From positions 3,162,001 to 3,226,000 of the forward strand of contig NZ_CP045246.1 in assembly GCF_035189165.1 (NCBI RefSeq): a stretch of 64,000 bases of DNA, written 5' to 3'. Position numbers and translations under genes: made by a program. Positions 39,960 to 49,451 of the stretch are shown in pieces. Origin of the DNA: Arthrobacter sp. JZ12. Its GTDB lineage: Bacteria; Actinomycetota; Actinomycetes; Actinomycetales; Micrococcaceae. The notes beneath the pieces are model-generated. The model did not search any database and was not told the DNA's origin. It saw only the letters and a program-made list of their open reading frames with translations. Numbering within the stretch: position 1 is the stretch's first letter; every line of letters begins with the position of its first letter.

Positions 39960-41378
39960 TCAGTCCAGGAGGAGTGCCGGCTCCTCAAGGATCGAGGCGA
40001 CATCAGCCATGAAGCGGGCACTGAGGTCGCCGTCGACCACGCGGTGGTCGAAGGACCCACCAAGGGTGGTGATCCAGCGCGGAATGACCTCGCCGTCGAG
40101 CACCCACGGCTTCTGCTTGATCGTGCCGAACGCCACGATCGCCACTTCGCCCGGATTGATGATGGGCGTTCCGGTATCGATTCCCAATGCACCGATATTG
40201 GTGATGGTCAGGGTGCCGCCCTGCATCTCAGCGGGCTGCGTCTTCCCGGCGCGGGCCCGCGTTGCAAGCTCGTTGAGCGCCAAAGCAAGCTCCCGCAGGG
40301 AAAGGTCCTGGGCATCCTTGATGTTCGGCACCATGAGGCCCCGCGGCGTAGCGGCGGCAATACCCAGGTTCATGAAGTGCTTCACCAGGATCTCCTGGTC
40401 GGTCCACGTGGCATTGACCGACGGGTTGCGAGCCGCCGCCCAGATGACCGCCTTGGCCAGAATCAGGAGTGGCGAAACCCGGATGCCCTCGAAGTCCCGC
40501 GACGTCTTCAGGCGCTTCACGAACTCCATGGTGCGCGAGGCATCCACGTCAACGAAGATGCTGACGTGTGGAGCCGTGAACGCGCTCTCGACCATCGCGC
40601 GGGCGGTAGCCTTGCGCACACCCTTCACCGGGATGCGCTCGATCCGCTCCTCCTGCGGGCGGGCCGGCGAACCCCAGAAACCGGGGGCCTGGTCCTTCTC
40701 CGCGTCACGCTGTGCCTGGTAGCTCAGGAGGTCCTGCTTGGTGACCTCCCCGGAGACGCCGGTGGCCGGAACGTCCGCCAGGTCAATGCCGAGGTCACGG
40801 GCGGCCTTGCGGACCGGGGGCTTCGCCAGGGCGCGTCGTGCCGGCCCGGACGCTGGCGCGGGGGTGCCGGGGGCCGGCACTTCGGCGACTTTCCCAGCCA
40901 ACGGGGCGGGCGCCGTCGTCGTTGGGGTGGCGGCGGAGGGCACGGCGGGGATGCGGAGTCCGCGGTCCTTGCGAGGACGGCGCCGGGCGGCGTCGGCTTT
41001 CGGGCCGGTGCCCACGAGCGGTGCGCTCTCTCCAGCTGACGACGGCGAAGCGTCCGCCGGCGGCGGGGTCACCAGTTCTCCGGGGATGTGATCGTCCGAC
41101 GGCGGATTGTCGACAGTATTTCCGGAGGCATCGGCGGCGTTGTCGGACACCGAAATGATGGGTGTTCCCACCTCCACGGTCTCGCCCTCTTGGACGAGCA
41201 GTTCGGCGACTGTCCCCGCATAGGGCGAGGGCAGTTCCACCAGCGACTTGGCGGTTTCGATCTCCACGATTATGTCGTTGACCTTGACCGTGGCGCCCGG
41301 CTGGACCTGCCACCGAACGATTTCGGCCTCGGTAAGGCCCTCGCCGACGTCGGGAAGGTTGAAGGTGTTCAGCGTCAT
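39960..41378 (-). CDS. bkdC: E2 dihydrolipoamide acyltransferase of a 2-oxoacid dehydrogenase complex
   Basis: In this 472-residue protein an N-terminal lipoyl domain with the lipoylated Lys in [11 protein letters not shown] is followed by a Pro/Ala/Ser-rich linker, a peripheral-subunit-binding domain ([33 protein letters not shown]) and the acyltransferase domain ending [17 protein letters not shown] with the catalytic His-Asp. It carries the acyl group from E1 to CoA. It is the third gene of an E1alpha-E1beta-E2 operon, 10 bp after E1beta. No E3 (lipoamide dehydrogenase) gene is in the window, so E3 is shared from elsewhere. Branched-chain substrates are the likeliest. Confidence 0.9.
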   Translation of the reverse strand: MTLNTFNLPDVGEGLTEAEIVRWQVQPGATVKVNDIIVEIETAKSLVELPSPYAGTVAELLVQEGETVEVGTPIISVSDNAADASGNTVDNPPSDDHIPGELVTPPPADASPSSAGESAPLVGTGPKADAARRRPRKDRGLRIPAVPSAATPTTTAPAPLAGKVAEVPAPGTPAPASGPARRALAKPPVRKAARDLGIDLADVPATGVSGEVTKQDLLSYQAQRDAEKDQAPGFWGSPARPQEERIERIPVKGVRKATARAMVESAFTAPHVSIFVDVDASRTMEFVKRLKTSRDFEGIRVSPLLILAKAVIWAAARNPSVNATWTDQEILVKHFMNLGIAAATPRGLMVPNIKDAQDLSLRELALALNELATRARAGKTQPAEMQGGTLTITNIGALGIDTGTPIINPGEVAIVAFGTIKQKPWVLDGEVIPRWITTLGGSFDHRVVDGDLSARFMADVASILEEPALLLD

Positions 41379-41388
41379 GGGAGTCCTT

Positions 41389-42363
41389 CTAGTAGGCCAG
41401 CACCGTATCGAGGGAGTGCAGGATGCGGTCGATGTCCGGAAGGTAATGCTCCTCCGTCCGCGCCGTGGGATAAGGCAGATGGAAACCGCCCACGCGAGCC
41501 ACGGGCGCTTCCAGCGACAGGAAAGCCCGCTCGGTCACGCGGGAGGCGATCTCGCCGCCGATTCCGCCGAACGTCGGAGCCTCGTGCGCCACAATCAGCC
41601 GCCCGGTTTTCACTACCGACCGGGTGACCGTGTCGAAATCGATGGGCGAAATGGACCGCAGGTCGATGACTTCAACGCTTGCGCCGTCGTCGGCCGCTGC
41701 ATTGGCGGCAGCGAGCGCAACCGGAACCAGCGGACCATACGCCACGATGGTGGCGTCGCTTCCCTCACGCAGCACTTCGGCCTGGAAGGGGCTCGACGGA
41801 ACGGCTGCATCGTCAACCTCTCCCTTCAGCCAGTAGCGGCGCTTCGGCTCAAAGACGATGACCGGATCGGCGCACGTGACGGCCTGCTGGATCATCCAGT
41901 AGGCGTCGTGGGGGTTGGACGGCGTGATGATGCGCAGGCCGGCGGTGTGGGCGAAGAGCGCTTCAGGCGACTCCGAATGGTGCTCCACGCTGCCGATTCC
42001 CCCGCCGTAGGGGATGCGAATGACAACAGGCGCTGTGAGGAGTCCGTCGCTGCGTGCATGGATTTTGGCCAACTGGGTGGTGATCTGGTTGAACGCCGGG
42101 AAGACGAACCCGTCGAACTGGATCTCGCAGATGGGGCGGTAGCCGCGCAAGGCCAGGCCGATCGCCGTCCCGATGATCCCCGATTCCGCAAGCGGCGTGT
42201 CAACGACACGGTCCGCCCCGAACTCTGCCTTCAGCCCTTCCGTGACGCGGTAGACACCGCCGAGGTCGCCGATGTCCTCACCCATGAGCAGCGCGGTGGG
42301 GTGGGCATTGAGGGCGGCCCGCAGGCCTTCGTTGATTGCCTTGGCAATGGTCATGACGGCCAT
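41389..42363 (-). CDS. bkdB: E1 beta subunit of a branched-chain 2-oxoacid dehydrogenase
   Basis: ATG at 42363 shares its A with the TAA of the E1alpha gene, which fixes the start; the product has 324 residues, normal for the family. Segments recognised are [89 protein letters not shown] and [13 protein letters not shown]. With E1alpha it forms the thiamin-diphosphate enzyme that decarboxylates 2-oxoisovalerate and related acids. The upstream extension of the frame overlaps E1alpha and is not used. Confidence 0.9.
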   Translation of the reverse strand: MAVMTIAKAINEGLRAALNAHPTALLMGEDIGDLGGVYRVTEGLKAEFGADRVVDTPLAESGIIGTAIGLALRGYRPICEIQFDGFVFPAFNQITTQLAKIHARSDGLLTAPVVIRIPYGGGIGSVEHHSESPEALFAHTAGLRIITPSNPHDAYWMIQQAVTCADPVIVFEPKRRYWLKGEVDDAAVPSSPFQAEVLREGSDATIVAYGPLVPVALAAANAAADDGASVEVIDLRSISPIDFDTVTRSVVKTGRLIVAHEAPTFGGIGGEIASRVTERAFLSLEAPVARVGGFHLPYPTARTEEHYLPDIDRILHSLDTVLAY

Positions 42364-43535
42364 TAGTGCGCCCCTGCCTGCGTCTCGAAACCTGCCTCGT
42401 AGTCCTTCCAGGCCTGTAGCTCCTCCTGAAGGAGCGGGTGCGCTTCCGCGTACGTGGTCGCGAAGCGGTGCTCGAGCCCTGGCGCTTCCATGGAAAGCAC
42501 GGCGGCGCGAAGACCTGCCGCGAGCTCGACTGCCTCCTGCTCCAGGCTCTCGAAAAAGTCCTCCCCAACGCCTGAATTGCGCAACCGCCGCTCCACGCGC
42601 GTCAACGGATCGCGCGACACCCACTGCTCCTCATCGGCGGCAAGCCGGTACTTGGTGGGGTCATCAGCCGTTGTGTGCGCGCTCATCCTGTAGGTGAAGG
42701 CCTCGATGAGGACCGGCCCGCCACCATTCCGCGCCCGTTCGAGGGCCCACCGCGTGACCGCTTGGACTGCGAGCACGTCATTACCGTCCACGCGGATGCC
42801 GGGGAAGCCGTACCCGTGTGCACGGTGGGCCAGCGGAACCCGCGACTGGACTTCCGTTGGAACCGAAATGGCCCAGTGGTTGTTCTGACAGAAGAACACA
42901 ACGGGCGCATGGAACGACGCCGCGAACACCATGGACTCGTGAACGTCGCCTTCCGAACTGGCACCGTCACCGAAGTACGCCATGGTTGCGGCTTTGGGAA
43001 GGGCCTCCTCGGCGCGCTGGTCCCGCTGCATGCCCATCGCGTACCCAACCGCGTGCAGGCACTGTGCCGCAAGGACAAGCGTGTAGAGGTGGAAGTTGGA
43101 ATCCTTGGGGTTCCATCCTCCGTTCGTGGTGCCCCTGAAAAGCTTCAGGAGATCCGAATGCGCCACACCGCGGGTAACCGCGACGCCGTGCTCCCGGTAG
43201 GTGGGAAACGCATAGTCCTGCGGGAGCATAGCTCTACCGGACCCGATTTGGGCTGCCTCCTGGCCACGCATCGGCACCCAGAGCGCCAACTCCCCCTGCC
43301 GCTGGAGGGCTGTTGCTTCCTGATCGAACCGACGGATCAGGTACATATCGCGGTAGAGCGCGGCAAGCTCATCCTCCGCCGGAGCGAACCCGCCGAAGTC
43401 TGACTGCCGGAGCTCACCGTCCGCCGTGAGCATCTGCACCATCCCGGAAGGATCCCGCGCGAAATCCGGTAGATGGCGCGCATCGGACTGCTCCTCGGCG
43501 TCAAACTCGGCGGCCGGAAGGCGCGGTGTTCCCAT
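42363..43535 (-). CDS. bkdA: E1 alpha subunit of a branched-chain 2-oxoacid dehydrogenase
   Basis: ATG at 43535 (GAGGGA upstream) gives 390 residues beginning MGTPRLPAAEFDAEE. The thiamin-diphosphate motif is GDGASSEGDVHESMVFAASFHAPVVFFCQNNHWAIS, preceded by RGQEAAQIGSGRAML and FPTYREHGVAVTRG; HTTADDPTKYR closes the active-site loop, as in BCKDH E1alpha. The start lies about 14 bp from a TATTAC -10-like sequence, and a palindrome lies upstream at 43588-43605. The operon is E1alpha-E1beta-E2, typical of Bkd or actinobacterial AceE-independent complexes. Confidence 0.9.
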   Translation of the reverse strand: MGTPRLPAAEFDAEEQSDARHLPDFARDPSGMVQMLTADGELRQSDFGGFAPAEDELAALYRDMYLIRRFDQEATALQRQGELALWVPMRGQEAAQIGSGRAMLPQDYAFPTYREHGVAVTRGVAHSDLLKLFRGTTNGGWNPKDSNFHLYTLVLAAQCLHAVGYAMGMQRDQRAEEALPKAATMAYFGDGASSEGDVHESMVFAASFHAPVVFFCQNNHWAISVPTEVQSRVPLAHRAHGYGFPGIRVDGNDVLAVQAVTRWALERARNGGGPVLIEAFTYRMSAHTTADDPTKYRLAADEEQWVSRDPLTRVERRLRNSGVGEDFFESLEQEAVELAAGLRAAVLSMEAPGLEHRFATTYAEAHPLLQEELQAWKDYEAGFETQAGAH

Positions 43536-43587
43536 ACTCTGGTCCCTCACAGGTAATATTCCGAATGAAGCATAAACAGGGCGCCTC

Positions 43588-43605
43588 CATGCACTAAGGT
43601 GCATG
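43588..43605. promoter_or_regulatory. Palindrome CATGCAC-TAAG-GTGCATG upstream of the bkd operon
   Basis: Two perfect 7-bp arms with a 4-bp centre lie 53 bp before the E1alpha start and just beyond the end of the hisC-like gene. The -10-like TATTAC lies between palindrome and gene, so the palindrome would be at about -35 to -50, a usual place for a regulator. Lrp/BkdR-type control is a guess. Confidence 0.5.
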
Positions 43606-43642
43606 CGCCTCGTTAAAGAGTAGCGAGGACGCTGCCCCGCAC

Positions 43643-44821
43643 CTAGTTCTTCGGGGTTCCAGGGGCCCCGTGCTCCTCCACGAACGCCCTGCATAGCGCG
43701 ATAAAGCGTGAGTTCGCCTCTGGTTCTCCGATGCTGACCCGGATGCCCTCCACCCCGAACGCGCGCACCGAAAGCGCCTGCTGATCGGCGAGCGCGGCGA
43801 ATTCAGGAGTGGTGTCGCCGAGTTCCAGCCAGATGAAGTTCCCCTCGGCCTCCGGAACCTCCCAGCCGCATCCGCGGAGCGCTTCGACTACCCGGGTACG
43901 TTCGTCGACGATGGCCTGAACCCGCTCCCGGACCTCCTCGATGTGCCTTAACGAGGTGATGGCCGCGTGTTCGGCGATCTGCGAGACGGCAAAAGGAGTG
44001 GCGCTGACCCTGAGGTGCTGGGTAAGTGCCGGCTGTGAGATTGAATAACCCACCCGAAGGCCGGCAAGTCCGTGCGCCTTCGAAAAGGTCCTCAGCACCA
44101 CGAGGTTGGGGTAGTCCCGATAGAGCTGAATCCCGTCAACCGCCCCGGGCTTCCGGACGAATTCGACATATGCCTCATCAAGCACCACCACCACATGAGA
44201 CGGAACGCGCTCAAGGAAGCCGCGGACCTGATCGTCTGTCAGGGCCGGTCCGGTCGGGTTGTTCGGCGTGCACAGGAGGATTACGCGGGTACGTTCAGTG
44301 ATCGCATCCGCCATTGCGTCAAGATCGTGTGCAGAGTCGGGCAAGAGCGGAATCTGTACGCCCATTGCGCCGGCCAGTCCAACGCAGATGGGGTACGCCT
44401 CGAAGGAGCGCCAAGGGTAGATTACTTCGTCCGGCGCGTCATAGTCGTTCTGCCCCGCGAAGGCAGCGAGGATCTGGTTCAGGGCGCCCAGGCTACCTGC
44501 CCCGGTGACAATGTCCTCGGGAGGAACGCCCAGGAAAGCGCCCAGCTCCCCTCGCAGTGCTGTGGTGAGAGGGTCAGGGTACCGGTTGACCGCAGTCTGG
44601 TTCCCGATTGCTTCAAGCACTGCAGGCAGCGGGGGAAGCGGATTCTCGTTAGAGGAGAGCTTGTAGCTCCTAAGCCCCTCAATCACTACAGGCGGCTTCC
44701 CGGCGGCGTAACGCGGCAGGCGTCCCAGGACACTGCGCGGGTGGATGCCGACGGCTTCGTTGCCTGCAATGTCCCCAGCAGTTTCGTCCGCAATGTTGAT
44801 GGGCTTGTCCGGTGCACTCAT
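43643..44821 (-). CDS. hisC: Histidinol-phosphate/aromatic aminotransferase (HisC-like)
   Basis: ATG at 44821 gives 392 residues; the frame extends upstream but through unlikely sequence. The fold-type I features are YKLSSNENPLPPLPAVLEAI, VTGAGSLGALNQILAAF, VIYPWRSFEAYPICVGLAGA, LLCTPNNPTGPALTDDQV, VVLDEAYVEF and RTFSKAHGLAGLRVGY, with the PLP-Lys in FSKAHG. HisC catalyses the glutamate-dependent step to histidinol phosphate, but stand-alone copies outside his operons often act on phenylalanine/tyrosine (Pat). No his genes are adjacent, so the second copy type is likely. Confidence 0.85.
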   Translation of the reverse strand: MSAPDKPINIADETAGDIAGNEAVGIHPRSVLGRLPRYAAGKPPVVIEGLRSYKLSSNENPLPPLPAVLEAIGNQTAVNRYPDPLTTALRGELGAFLGVPPEDIVTGAGSLGALNQILAAFAGQNDYDAPDEVIYPWRSFEAYPICVGLAGAMGVQIPLLPDSAHDLDAMADAITERTRVILLCTPNNPTGPALTDDQVRGFLERVPSHVVVVLDEAYVEFVRKPGAVDGIQLYRDYPNLVVLRTFSKAHGLAGLRVGYSISQPALTQHLRVSATPFAVSQIAEHAAITSLRHIEEVRERVQAIVDERTRVVEALRGCGWEVPEAEGNFIWLELGDTTPEFAALADQQALSVRAFGVEGIRVSIGEPEANSRFIALCRAFVEEHGAPGTPKN

Positions 44822-44915
44822 GGGCTCAAGCGTACTGGCGAAGCGCCGGCACCGGGCTTCAACGTGATGCTGAACCGCTGGGCTCCTACCGGCGGGATTG
44901 TGCGAGCATGTTGAC

Positions 44916-45320
44916 ATGCTTCGGTTCATTGTGAGGGTTGGAATCAATGCAGTTGCCCTGTGGGTTGCTTCCTGGCTGTTGCCGGGAATTGAGATCGGCT
45001 CGGAGGCCGCGGTGGAGGCTTCCGGCAATGACGCCGTGGGGAACGTGCTTTCCTACAGTTTTGTTGGCCTCATATTCGGCCTTGTCAACGCACTGGTCCG
45101 CCCGATCGTCTCGTTGCTTTCCCTTCCCCTCACCATCCTGACGCTGGGCCTCTTCACGATCATCATCAACGCGGCCATGCTGATGCTGACCTCCTGGCTC
45201 ACGTCCTTCACTCCGATCGGCTTCACCGTGAACGACTTCTTCTGGACCGCGATCCTGGGCGCGATCATCATCAGCCTGGTTTCCATGGTTGTCGGAGCGG
45301 TCACAGGAACGAAGCGTTAG
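44916..45320 (+). CDS. Four-TM phage holin-family membrane protein (DUF-type Phage_holin_4_2)
   Basis: ATG at 44916 gives 134 residues; an upstream GTG is possible but weak. There are four hydrophobic segments, with the pattern MLRFIVRVGINAVALWVASWLLPGI, SFVGLIFGLVNALVRPIVSLLSLPLTILTLGLFTIIINAAMLMLTSW and FWTAILGAIIISLVSMVVG, characteristic of the widespread small chromosomal proteins named after phage holins. They are not prophage markers. Its last 20 bp overlap the 3' end of the convergent hydrolase gene. Confidence 0.85.
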   Translation: MLRFIVRVGINAVALWVASWLLPGIEIGSEAAVEASGNDAVGNVLSYSFVGLIFGLVNALVRPIVSLLSLPLTILTLGLFTIIINAAMLMLTSWLTSFTPIGFTVNDFFWTAILGAIIISLVSMVVGAVTGTKR

Positions 45321-46593
45321 TCTTCGCCCTCGGCGCAGATCTCGGCCCCGGGGCCTGCGGGGAGCCCGGGCCCTGTGGGACTCCGGGGCTCTGCTGCCCG
45401 CCAGGATGTCCTGAGCCGATAAGGGGTGGACGGGTCACCTCGAAGACGTGGCGTTTTGCGGATGCGCCGGCCACAGCGGAACCCAGTGCGGACGTGATAG
45501 GCACCAATGAGGGATGGTCACTGGCATCGACTGCCCGAGCCCCTTCCTGGTAGCTGCCCAAACGGTGGGAAGCACCCAGAAGGGGCTGCTCTCCTACCGG
45601 CGGTTCAACGTTGTGGTCGAGAACAACGGAAACCTGATTTGTGCGGTCCTGAGCAGGTCGAGGATCGAGGTTTGGGATGGCATCTTCCTCATGGGCAAGG
45701 TGGAGGTAGAGCGTTTCCTCCGCGGTTGCTTCAAGGCTTACGGGTGACCCCGCCGTCACGACCATCTCAACGGAGTACTTCTCCTGAAGAGGACCGCTGT
45801 TGGCCAGGTTCATGGCATGCATCCCGCCCTGGCTGTATCCCAGCAGGATGACGTTGGCGCCCTGCTCGGCGCCCACCTGTTCGAGCGCACGAACCGCCGC
45901 GTCGTTGACATGCTCGCTCTGTCCCAGCGCGGCCTCGCCGATTCCCACGGGGCTGAATGGATTCTCCCAACTTGTGTCCTCTGTACCTGGAATCACGACT
46001 ACATAGGACGCCCCCGTTTCCCGGTTCACCTCGATCACCTCCAGTGCTGCTCCCGGTTCAGCACCGGCGTGTGCCGCCTGTTCCAGCAGATTGTCCACCG
46101 TGCCGTCCAGCTCCGTCTCCTCTGTCCTCGTGTGCTGCAAGGAAAGCGGCGGCGAGATGAAGGGCAACGAGAGTTCCTGGCTGCTGCGGGCACGACCCAC
46201 AACCTCAGATACAAGCGCTTCCGTCAGCTCATATCCGAAACGGCTCAGCCGGATCTTGTCCGCGACGCCAACAAGTTCGGAGCTGTCCTGGGCTATGCGC
46301 TGCCGTACTGCACCGAGTCCCTCGAGTGCAGCGACCCCCGAAGATGCCGCGATTCCCGGGAATGCCGGAAACGCCCCATTCAATGTTGTCTGAAGCGAGC
46401 CCAACTGTGCATCTATCAGGGAGACGCTGCCCTCGATTCGCCTCAGTTCCGCAGCAGCTTCATCGACGATGTGCGCTCCCTTGTCCAGCTCCTCCCACTG
46501 GAATCGGATTCCGCCTGCGCCTCCGGTGATGGAGGCGATTCCCGGCACGTCCACCGGAGTGAGAACGGGCGCCAGATCCTGCTGCCAGCCCAT
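45301..46593 (-). CDS. Alpha/beta hydrolase (lipase-like) paired with a WXG-like protein
   Basis: The 430-residue protein has a helical N-terminal third (EELDKGAHIVDEAAAELRRIEGSVSLIDAQLGSLQTTL) and an alpha/beta-hydrolase domain with the nucleophile elbow VILLGYSQGGMHAMNLANSG (about residue 255), the entry strand SYVVVIPGTEDTSWENPF, and a late His candidate in VVLDHNVEPP or SDHPSLVPI. The final about 40 residues are Pro/Gly/Gln-rich and disordered. No signal peptide is visible. Its start shares one base with the stop of the WXG-like gene, so the two are translated together, perhaps as an exported pair. Confidence 0.75.
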   Translation of the reverse strand: MGWQQDLAPVLTPVDVPGIASITGGAGGIRFQWEELDKGAHIVDEAAAELRRIEGSVSLIDAQLGSLQTTLNGAFPAFPGIAASSGVAALEGLGAVRQRIAQDSSELVGVADKIRLSRFGYELTEALVSEVVGRARSSQELSLPFISPPLSLQHTRTEETELDGTVDNLLEQAAHAGAEPGAALEVIEVNRETGASYVVVIPGTEDTSWENPFSPVGIGEAALGQSEHVNDAAVRALEQVGAEQGANVILLGYSQGGMHAMNLANSGPLQEKYSVEMVVTAGSPVSLEATAEETLYLHLAHEEDAIPNLDPRPAQDRTNQVSVVLDHNVEPPVGEQPLLGASHRLGSYQEGARAVDASDHPSLVPITSALGSAVAGASAKRHVFEVTRPPLIGSGHPGGQQSPGVPQGPGSPQAPGPRSAPRAKTNASFL

Positions 46594-46889
46594 CAGCCGA
46601 GCGCCCGCTGATTCTCGGCTTGAGCAAGAGCGCCTCCATAGGCTTCCACCGATAAGGCTGCTTCCCTCAACGCCGCTGCTGTTGCCGCCAGCATCGCCCC
46701 CCGTTCTGCAAGATAGCCGGAGAAGTTGCGCCCAGCGGGGGACTGCCAGTCCAGGTACTCAGCCCCCCGAAGCCTGTTCCGCACCGCGTCGATGGCTTCT
46801 GAGTGCATGTGCAGCTGCCTTGCGAAGCCAGCTACCAAGTCAAGGGATTCCTGCCCTTCAGTCAGGGCCGCCGGCACCCGGGAGTACAT
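46593..46889 (-). CDS. WXG100-like small helical protein
   Basis: ATG at 46889 has GAGGTTGGGA upstream and gives 98 residues. The sequence is two long helices joined at LDWQSPAGRNFSGYL, where W-x-S-x-A-G-x-x-F replaces the classical WXG hairpin turn, followed by LREAALSVEAYGGALAQAENQ. Such proteins are type VII (ESX) substrates or partners of toxins and hydrolases. No ESX secretion genes are in the window. It is co-translated with the hydrolase gene, which also has a helical N-terminus and may form a complex with it. Confidence 0.65.
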   Translation of the reverse strand: MYSRVPAALTEGQESLDLVAGFARQLHMHSEAIDAVRNRLRGAEYLDWQSPAGRNFSGYLAERGAMLAATAAALREAALSVEAYGGALAQAENQRALG

Positions 46890-47054
46890 GTCCCAACCTC
46901 TTCCACTGGTTTTTGTTTCCCTTGAAACGCTAGGTCCCAGCATCCGGTGAGGCGCACGCATCCCTTGCTATGTGCAAAACCCTCTGCGGATCGAGACCCT
47001 GAGCGGAAGGTCATGCAAGTAGGAATGGGTGGCGGCCGTGGAATGATTGGTCCT

Positions 47055-48494
47055 ATGCCACACACACCTTCTTCCCGGGTAAACCTTGCGTCCGTTCTGT
47101 TCCACCAGGGTGAAAACCAGGTCCCCATCGCCCTGGGACCGCTGGACGGAAGGTACCGCCCGGCAGTTGCTCCCCTGGTCGACTACCTGTCGGAGGCGGC
47201 GCTCAACCGTGACCGCGTCCACGTGGAAGTGGAATGGTTCATTCATCTGACGCGCAATAACGTTCTTCCGGGGACGGCACCGCTCACCGCTGAACAGGAA
47301 GCCGCCCTTCGCGAGATCGTCACCTCATTCGACGGAACCGCAGTCAGCGAACTTGCCGAGATCGAGCGGGTCACCGTTCATGACGTCAAAGCCGTGGAGT
47401 ACTTCATCGGTAGCCGCCTCGAGGCAATCGGCATCAGTCACCTGAAGGCGCTCGTACACTTCGGCTGCACGTCCGAAGACATCAACAACCTGTCCTACGC
47501 GCTCGGGGTCAAGGGCGCCGTTGAGAATATCTGGCTCCCGGCAGCATCGGCACTCGTTGACCAGGTGAAGACCATGGCGGAAGAAAGCCGTTCCGTTCCG
47601 ATGCTCTCGAGGACTCACGGCCAGCCGGCAACCCCAACCACCCTTGGGAAGGAACTCGCCGTCGTAGCGCATCGGCTGAGCCGCCAGTTGGAGCGGATCC
47701 GCCGCACGGAGTACCTCGGGAAAATCAACGGCGCCACCGGAACATTCGCCGCCCATGTGGCCTCGGTACCGGGTGCTGACTGGCAAGGAATTGCACGCGA
47801 CTTTGTGGAGGGTCTGGGCCTGACCTGGAATCCCCTGACCACCCAGATCGAGTCACACGACTGGCAGGCGGAACTGTACGCCGATGTAGCCCGTTTCAAC
47901 CGGATCCTGCACAACTTCTGCACGGACGTCTGGAGCTACATCTCGATCGGCTACTTCGCCCAGATTCCGGTGGCGGGGGCCACCGGTTCCTCCACCATGC
48001 CGCACAAGGTGAACCCCATCCGCTTCGAGAATGCCGAAGCAAACCTCGAGATCTCGTGTTCGCTCCTGGATGTCCTCGCCGCCACTCTGGTGACCTCCCG
48101 CTGGCAGCGCGACCTCACCGACTCCTCCTCGCAGCGCAACATCGGTGTGGCCTTCGGGCACTCGCTGCTGGCCATCTCCAATGTGTCGAAAGGCCTGGAG
48201 CGACTTAATGTTGCAGAGTCGGTGCTTGCCGAGGACCTCGACGCGAACTGGGAAGTGCTGGGCGAGGCGATCCAGATGGTCATGCGGGCAGAGGCGATCG
48301 CCGGCACACCCGGCATGGAGGATCCGTACGAAAGGCTGAAGGACCTCACGCGCGGCCACAGGGTAGATGCAGCCCGGATGCGGGAATTCGTGCTCGGATT
48401 GGGGCTGTCAAACGAAGCGCAGGAGCGCCTGCTCGCTTTGACTCCCGCGAGCTACACGGGCATCGCGGACACCCTGGTGGACCACCTCAGCTAA
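47055..48494 (+). CDS. purB: Adenylosuccinate lyase
   Basis: ATG at 47055 gives 479 residues starting MPHTPSSRVNLASVL; earlier starts in the frame are less likely because they run into the upstream gene. The fumarase/aspartase superfamily signature GSSTMPHKVNPIRFENAE (catalytic Ser loop) and RTHGQPATPTTLGKEL are present, and ALGPLDGRYRPAVAPL marks the PurB subgroup of the longer (E. coli) type. It splits fumarate from SAICAR and adenylosuccinate in purine synthesis. No other pur genes are adjacent. Confidence 0.95.
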   Translation: MPHTPSSRVNLASVLFHQGENQVPIALGPLDGRYRPAVAPLVDYLSEAALNRDRVHVEVEWFIHLTRNNVLPGTAPLTAEQEAALREIVTSFDGTAVSELAEIERVTVHDVKAVEYFIGSRLEAIGISHLKALVHFGCTSEDINNLSYALGVKGAVENIWLPAASALVDQVKTMAEESRSVPMLSRTHGQPATPTTLGKELAVVAHRLSRQLERIRRTEYLGKINGATGTFAAHVASVPGADWQGIARDFVEGLGLTWNPLTTQIESHDWQAELYADVARFNRILHNFCTDVWSYISIGYFAQIPVAGATGSSTMPHKVNPIRFENAEANLEISCSLLDVLAATLVTSRWQRDLTDSSSQRNIGVAFGHSLLAISNVSKGLERLNVAESVLAEDLDANWEVLGEAIQMVMRAEAIAGTPGMEDPYERLKDLTRGHRVDAARMREFVLGLGLSNEAQERLLALTPASYTGIADTLVDHLS

Positions 48495-48530
48495 GACAGG
48501 GCGCAGCGCCCGGAAGGACGGGGTCCCTCG

Positions 48531-49451
48531 ATGGCAGGGGTATTGATCGGCTTTGCCATCGTGGGCGCCGTCATCTTTGTGGGGTATCTGGCCGGTCGCT
48601 TTGAACTTGCGGGCCGGGACGCAGGCAGCGTCCTTAGCCGTACGGCGTTCTTCATCACCAACCCGGCCCTGCTGTTCACCATCCTCGCGACGTCGGATTT
48701 GGAGGCGGTTTTCTCCGCCTTCGCACCGATCGCGCTACTGGCCGCGGTGTCCTCCGCCCTCGTCTATGTTTTGCTGAGCCGGATCTGGTTCCGGCGTCGA
48801 GCTGCGGAAACGGCAGTCGGAGCAATGACGAGCTCTTTCGTCAATGCCAACAACATCGGTATCCCGCTAGCCGTTTATGCGCTGGGGGATGCAACACCGG
48901 TGGCGCCCGTTCTCCTGGTGCAGCTGCTCCTCCTCGTTCCCTTCTACCTAGGATTCCTGGACATCGCCTCCGGTGGGAAGGCATCGTTCACGCGTATTGC
49001 CACACAGCCGGTGCGGAACCCAATGATCATCGCTTCCCTGCTAGGTGTGCTCGTAGCGCTGACCGGCGTCGAAATTCCCGAGCCGGTGTACGAGCCGCTG
49101 GTCCTGCTTGGCGGCGCCGCTGTTCCGCTGGTTCTGCTTGCCTTCGGGATGTCCTTGCGGGGCAGTCGTCCCCTGGGGGCCCGGGACGTGCGCACTGAGG
49201 TGATCGTCGCAACGCTGATCAAGACGCTGCTCATGCCCCTGATCACCTATCTGTTGGCCCGATTCGCGTTCGGCTTGGAAGGCGACCAGCTGTTCGGCGC
49301 CGTCGTGATGGCCACGCTCCCAACGGCGCAGAACACCTTCCTGTTCGCGAGCCGTTACAAGCGGGGTATCCCGCTGGCACGCGACGTGGTGGTGCTTACT
49401 TCGGCACTTTCGGTGCCCGCACTGATTGGCGTTACAGCGTTGCTAGCGTGA
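48531..49451 (+). CDS. AEC-family transporter (auxin efflux carrier type)
   Basis: The 306-residue membrane protein shows about ten hydrophobic segments in the AEC pattern, with IGFAIVGAVIFVGYLAGRF at the start, a TAFFITNPALLFTILA repeat-half, SFVNANNIGIPLAVYALGD in the middle and AVVMATLPTAQNTFLFASRYKRG in the second half (the NxxxxP/PxxxN crossing motifs). AEC carriers export auxin or take up malate and other carboxylates; the substrate here is not known. GGAAGGACGGGG precedes the ATG. Its end overlaps the convergent gene by 9 bp. Confidence 0.85.
   Translation: MAGVLIGFAIVGAVIFVGYLAGRFELAGRDAGSVLSRTAFFITNPALLFTILATSDLEAVFSAFAPIALLAAVSSALVYVLLSRIWFRRRAAETAVGAMTSSFVNANNIGIPLAVYALGDATPVAPVLLVQLLLLVPFYLGFLDIASGGKASFTRIATQPVRNPMIIASLLGVLVALTGVEIPEPVYEPLVLLGGAAVPLVLLAFGMSLRGSRPLGARDVRTEVIVATLIKTLLMPLITYLLARFAFGLEGDQLFGAVVMATLPTAQNTFLFASRYKRGIPLARDVVVLTSALSVPALIGVTALLA

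Noticed and set aside
39831-41039. A 402-codon plus-strand frame across the E2 gene
   Set aside because: Antisense to the E2 protein with lipoyl, binding and catalytic domains; His/Arg-rich shadow.
42364-42624. N-terminal extension of the E1 beta frame
   Set aside because: It lies inside the E1 alpha gene in another frame; the TAATG junction gives a standard start at 42363.
44822-45028. N-terminal extension of the HisC-like protein
   Set aside because: It overlaps the divergent holin-family gene and has no similarity to HisC; the family length is reached from 44821.
44916-45320. Possible prophage remnant suggested by a holin-family gene
   Set aside because: This small four-TM family is a common chromosomal gene in actinobacteria, and no lysin, integrase or structural phage genes are nearby.
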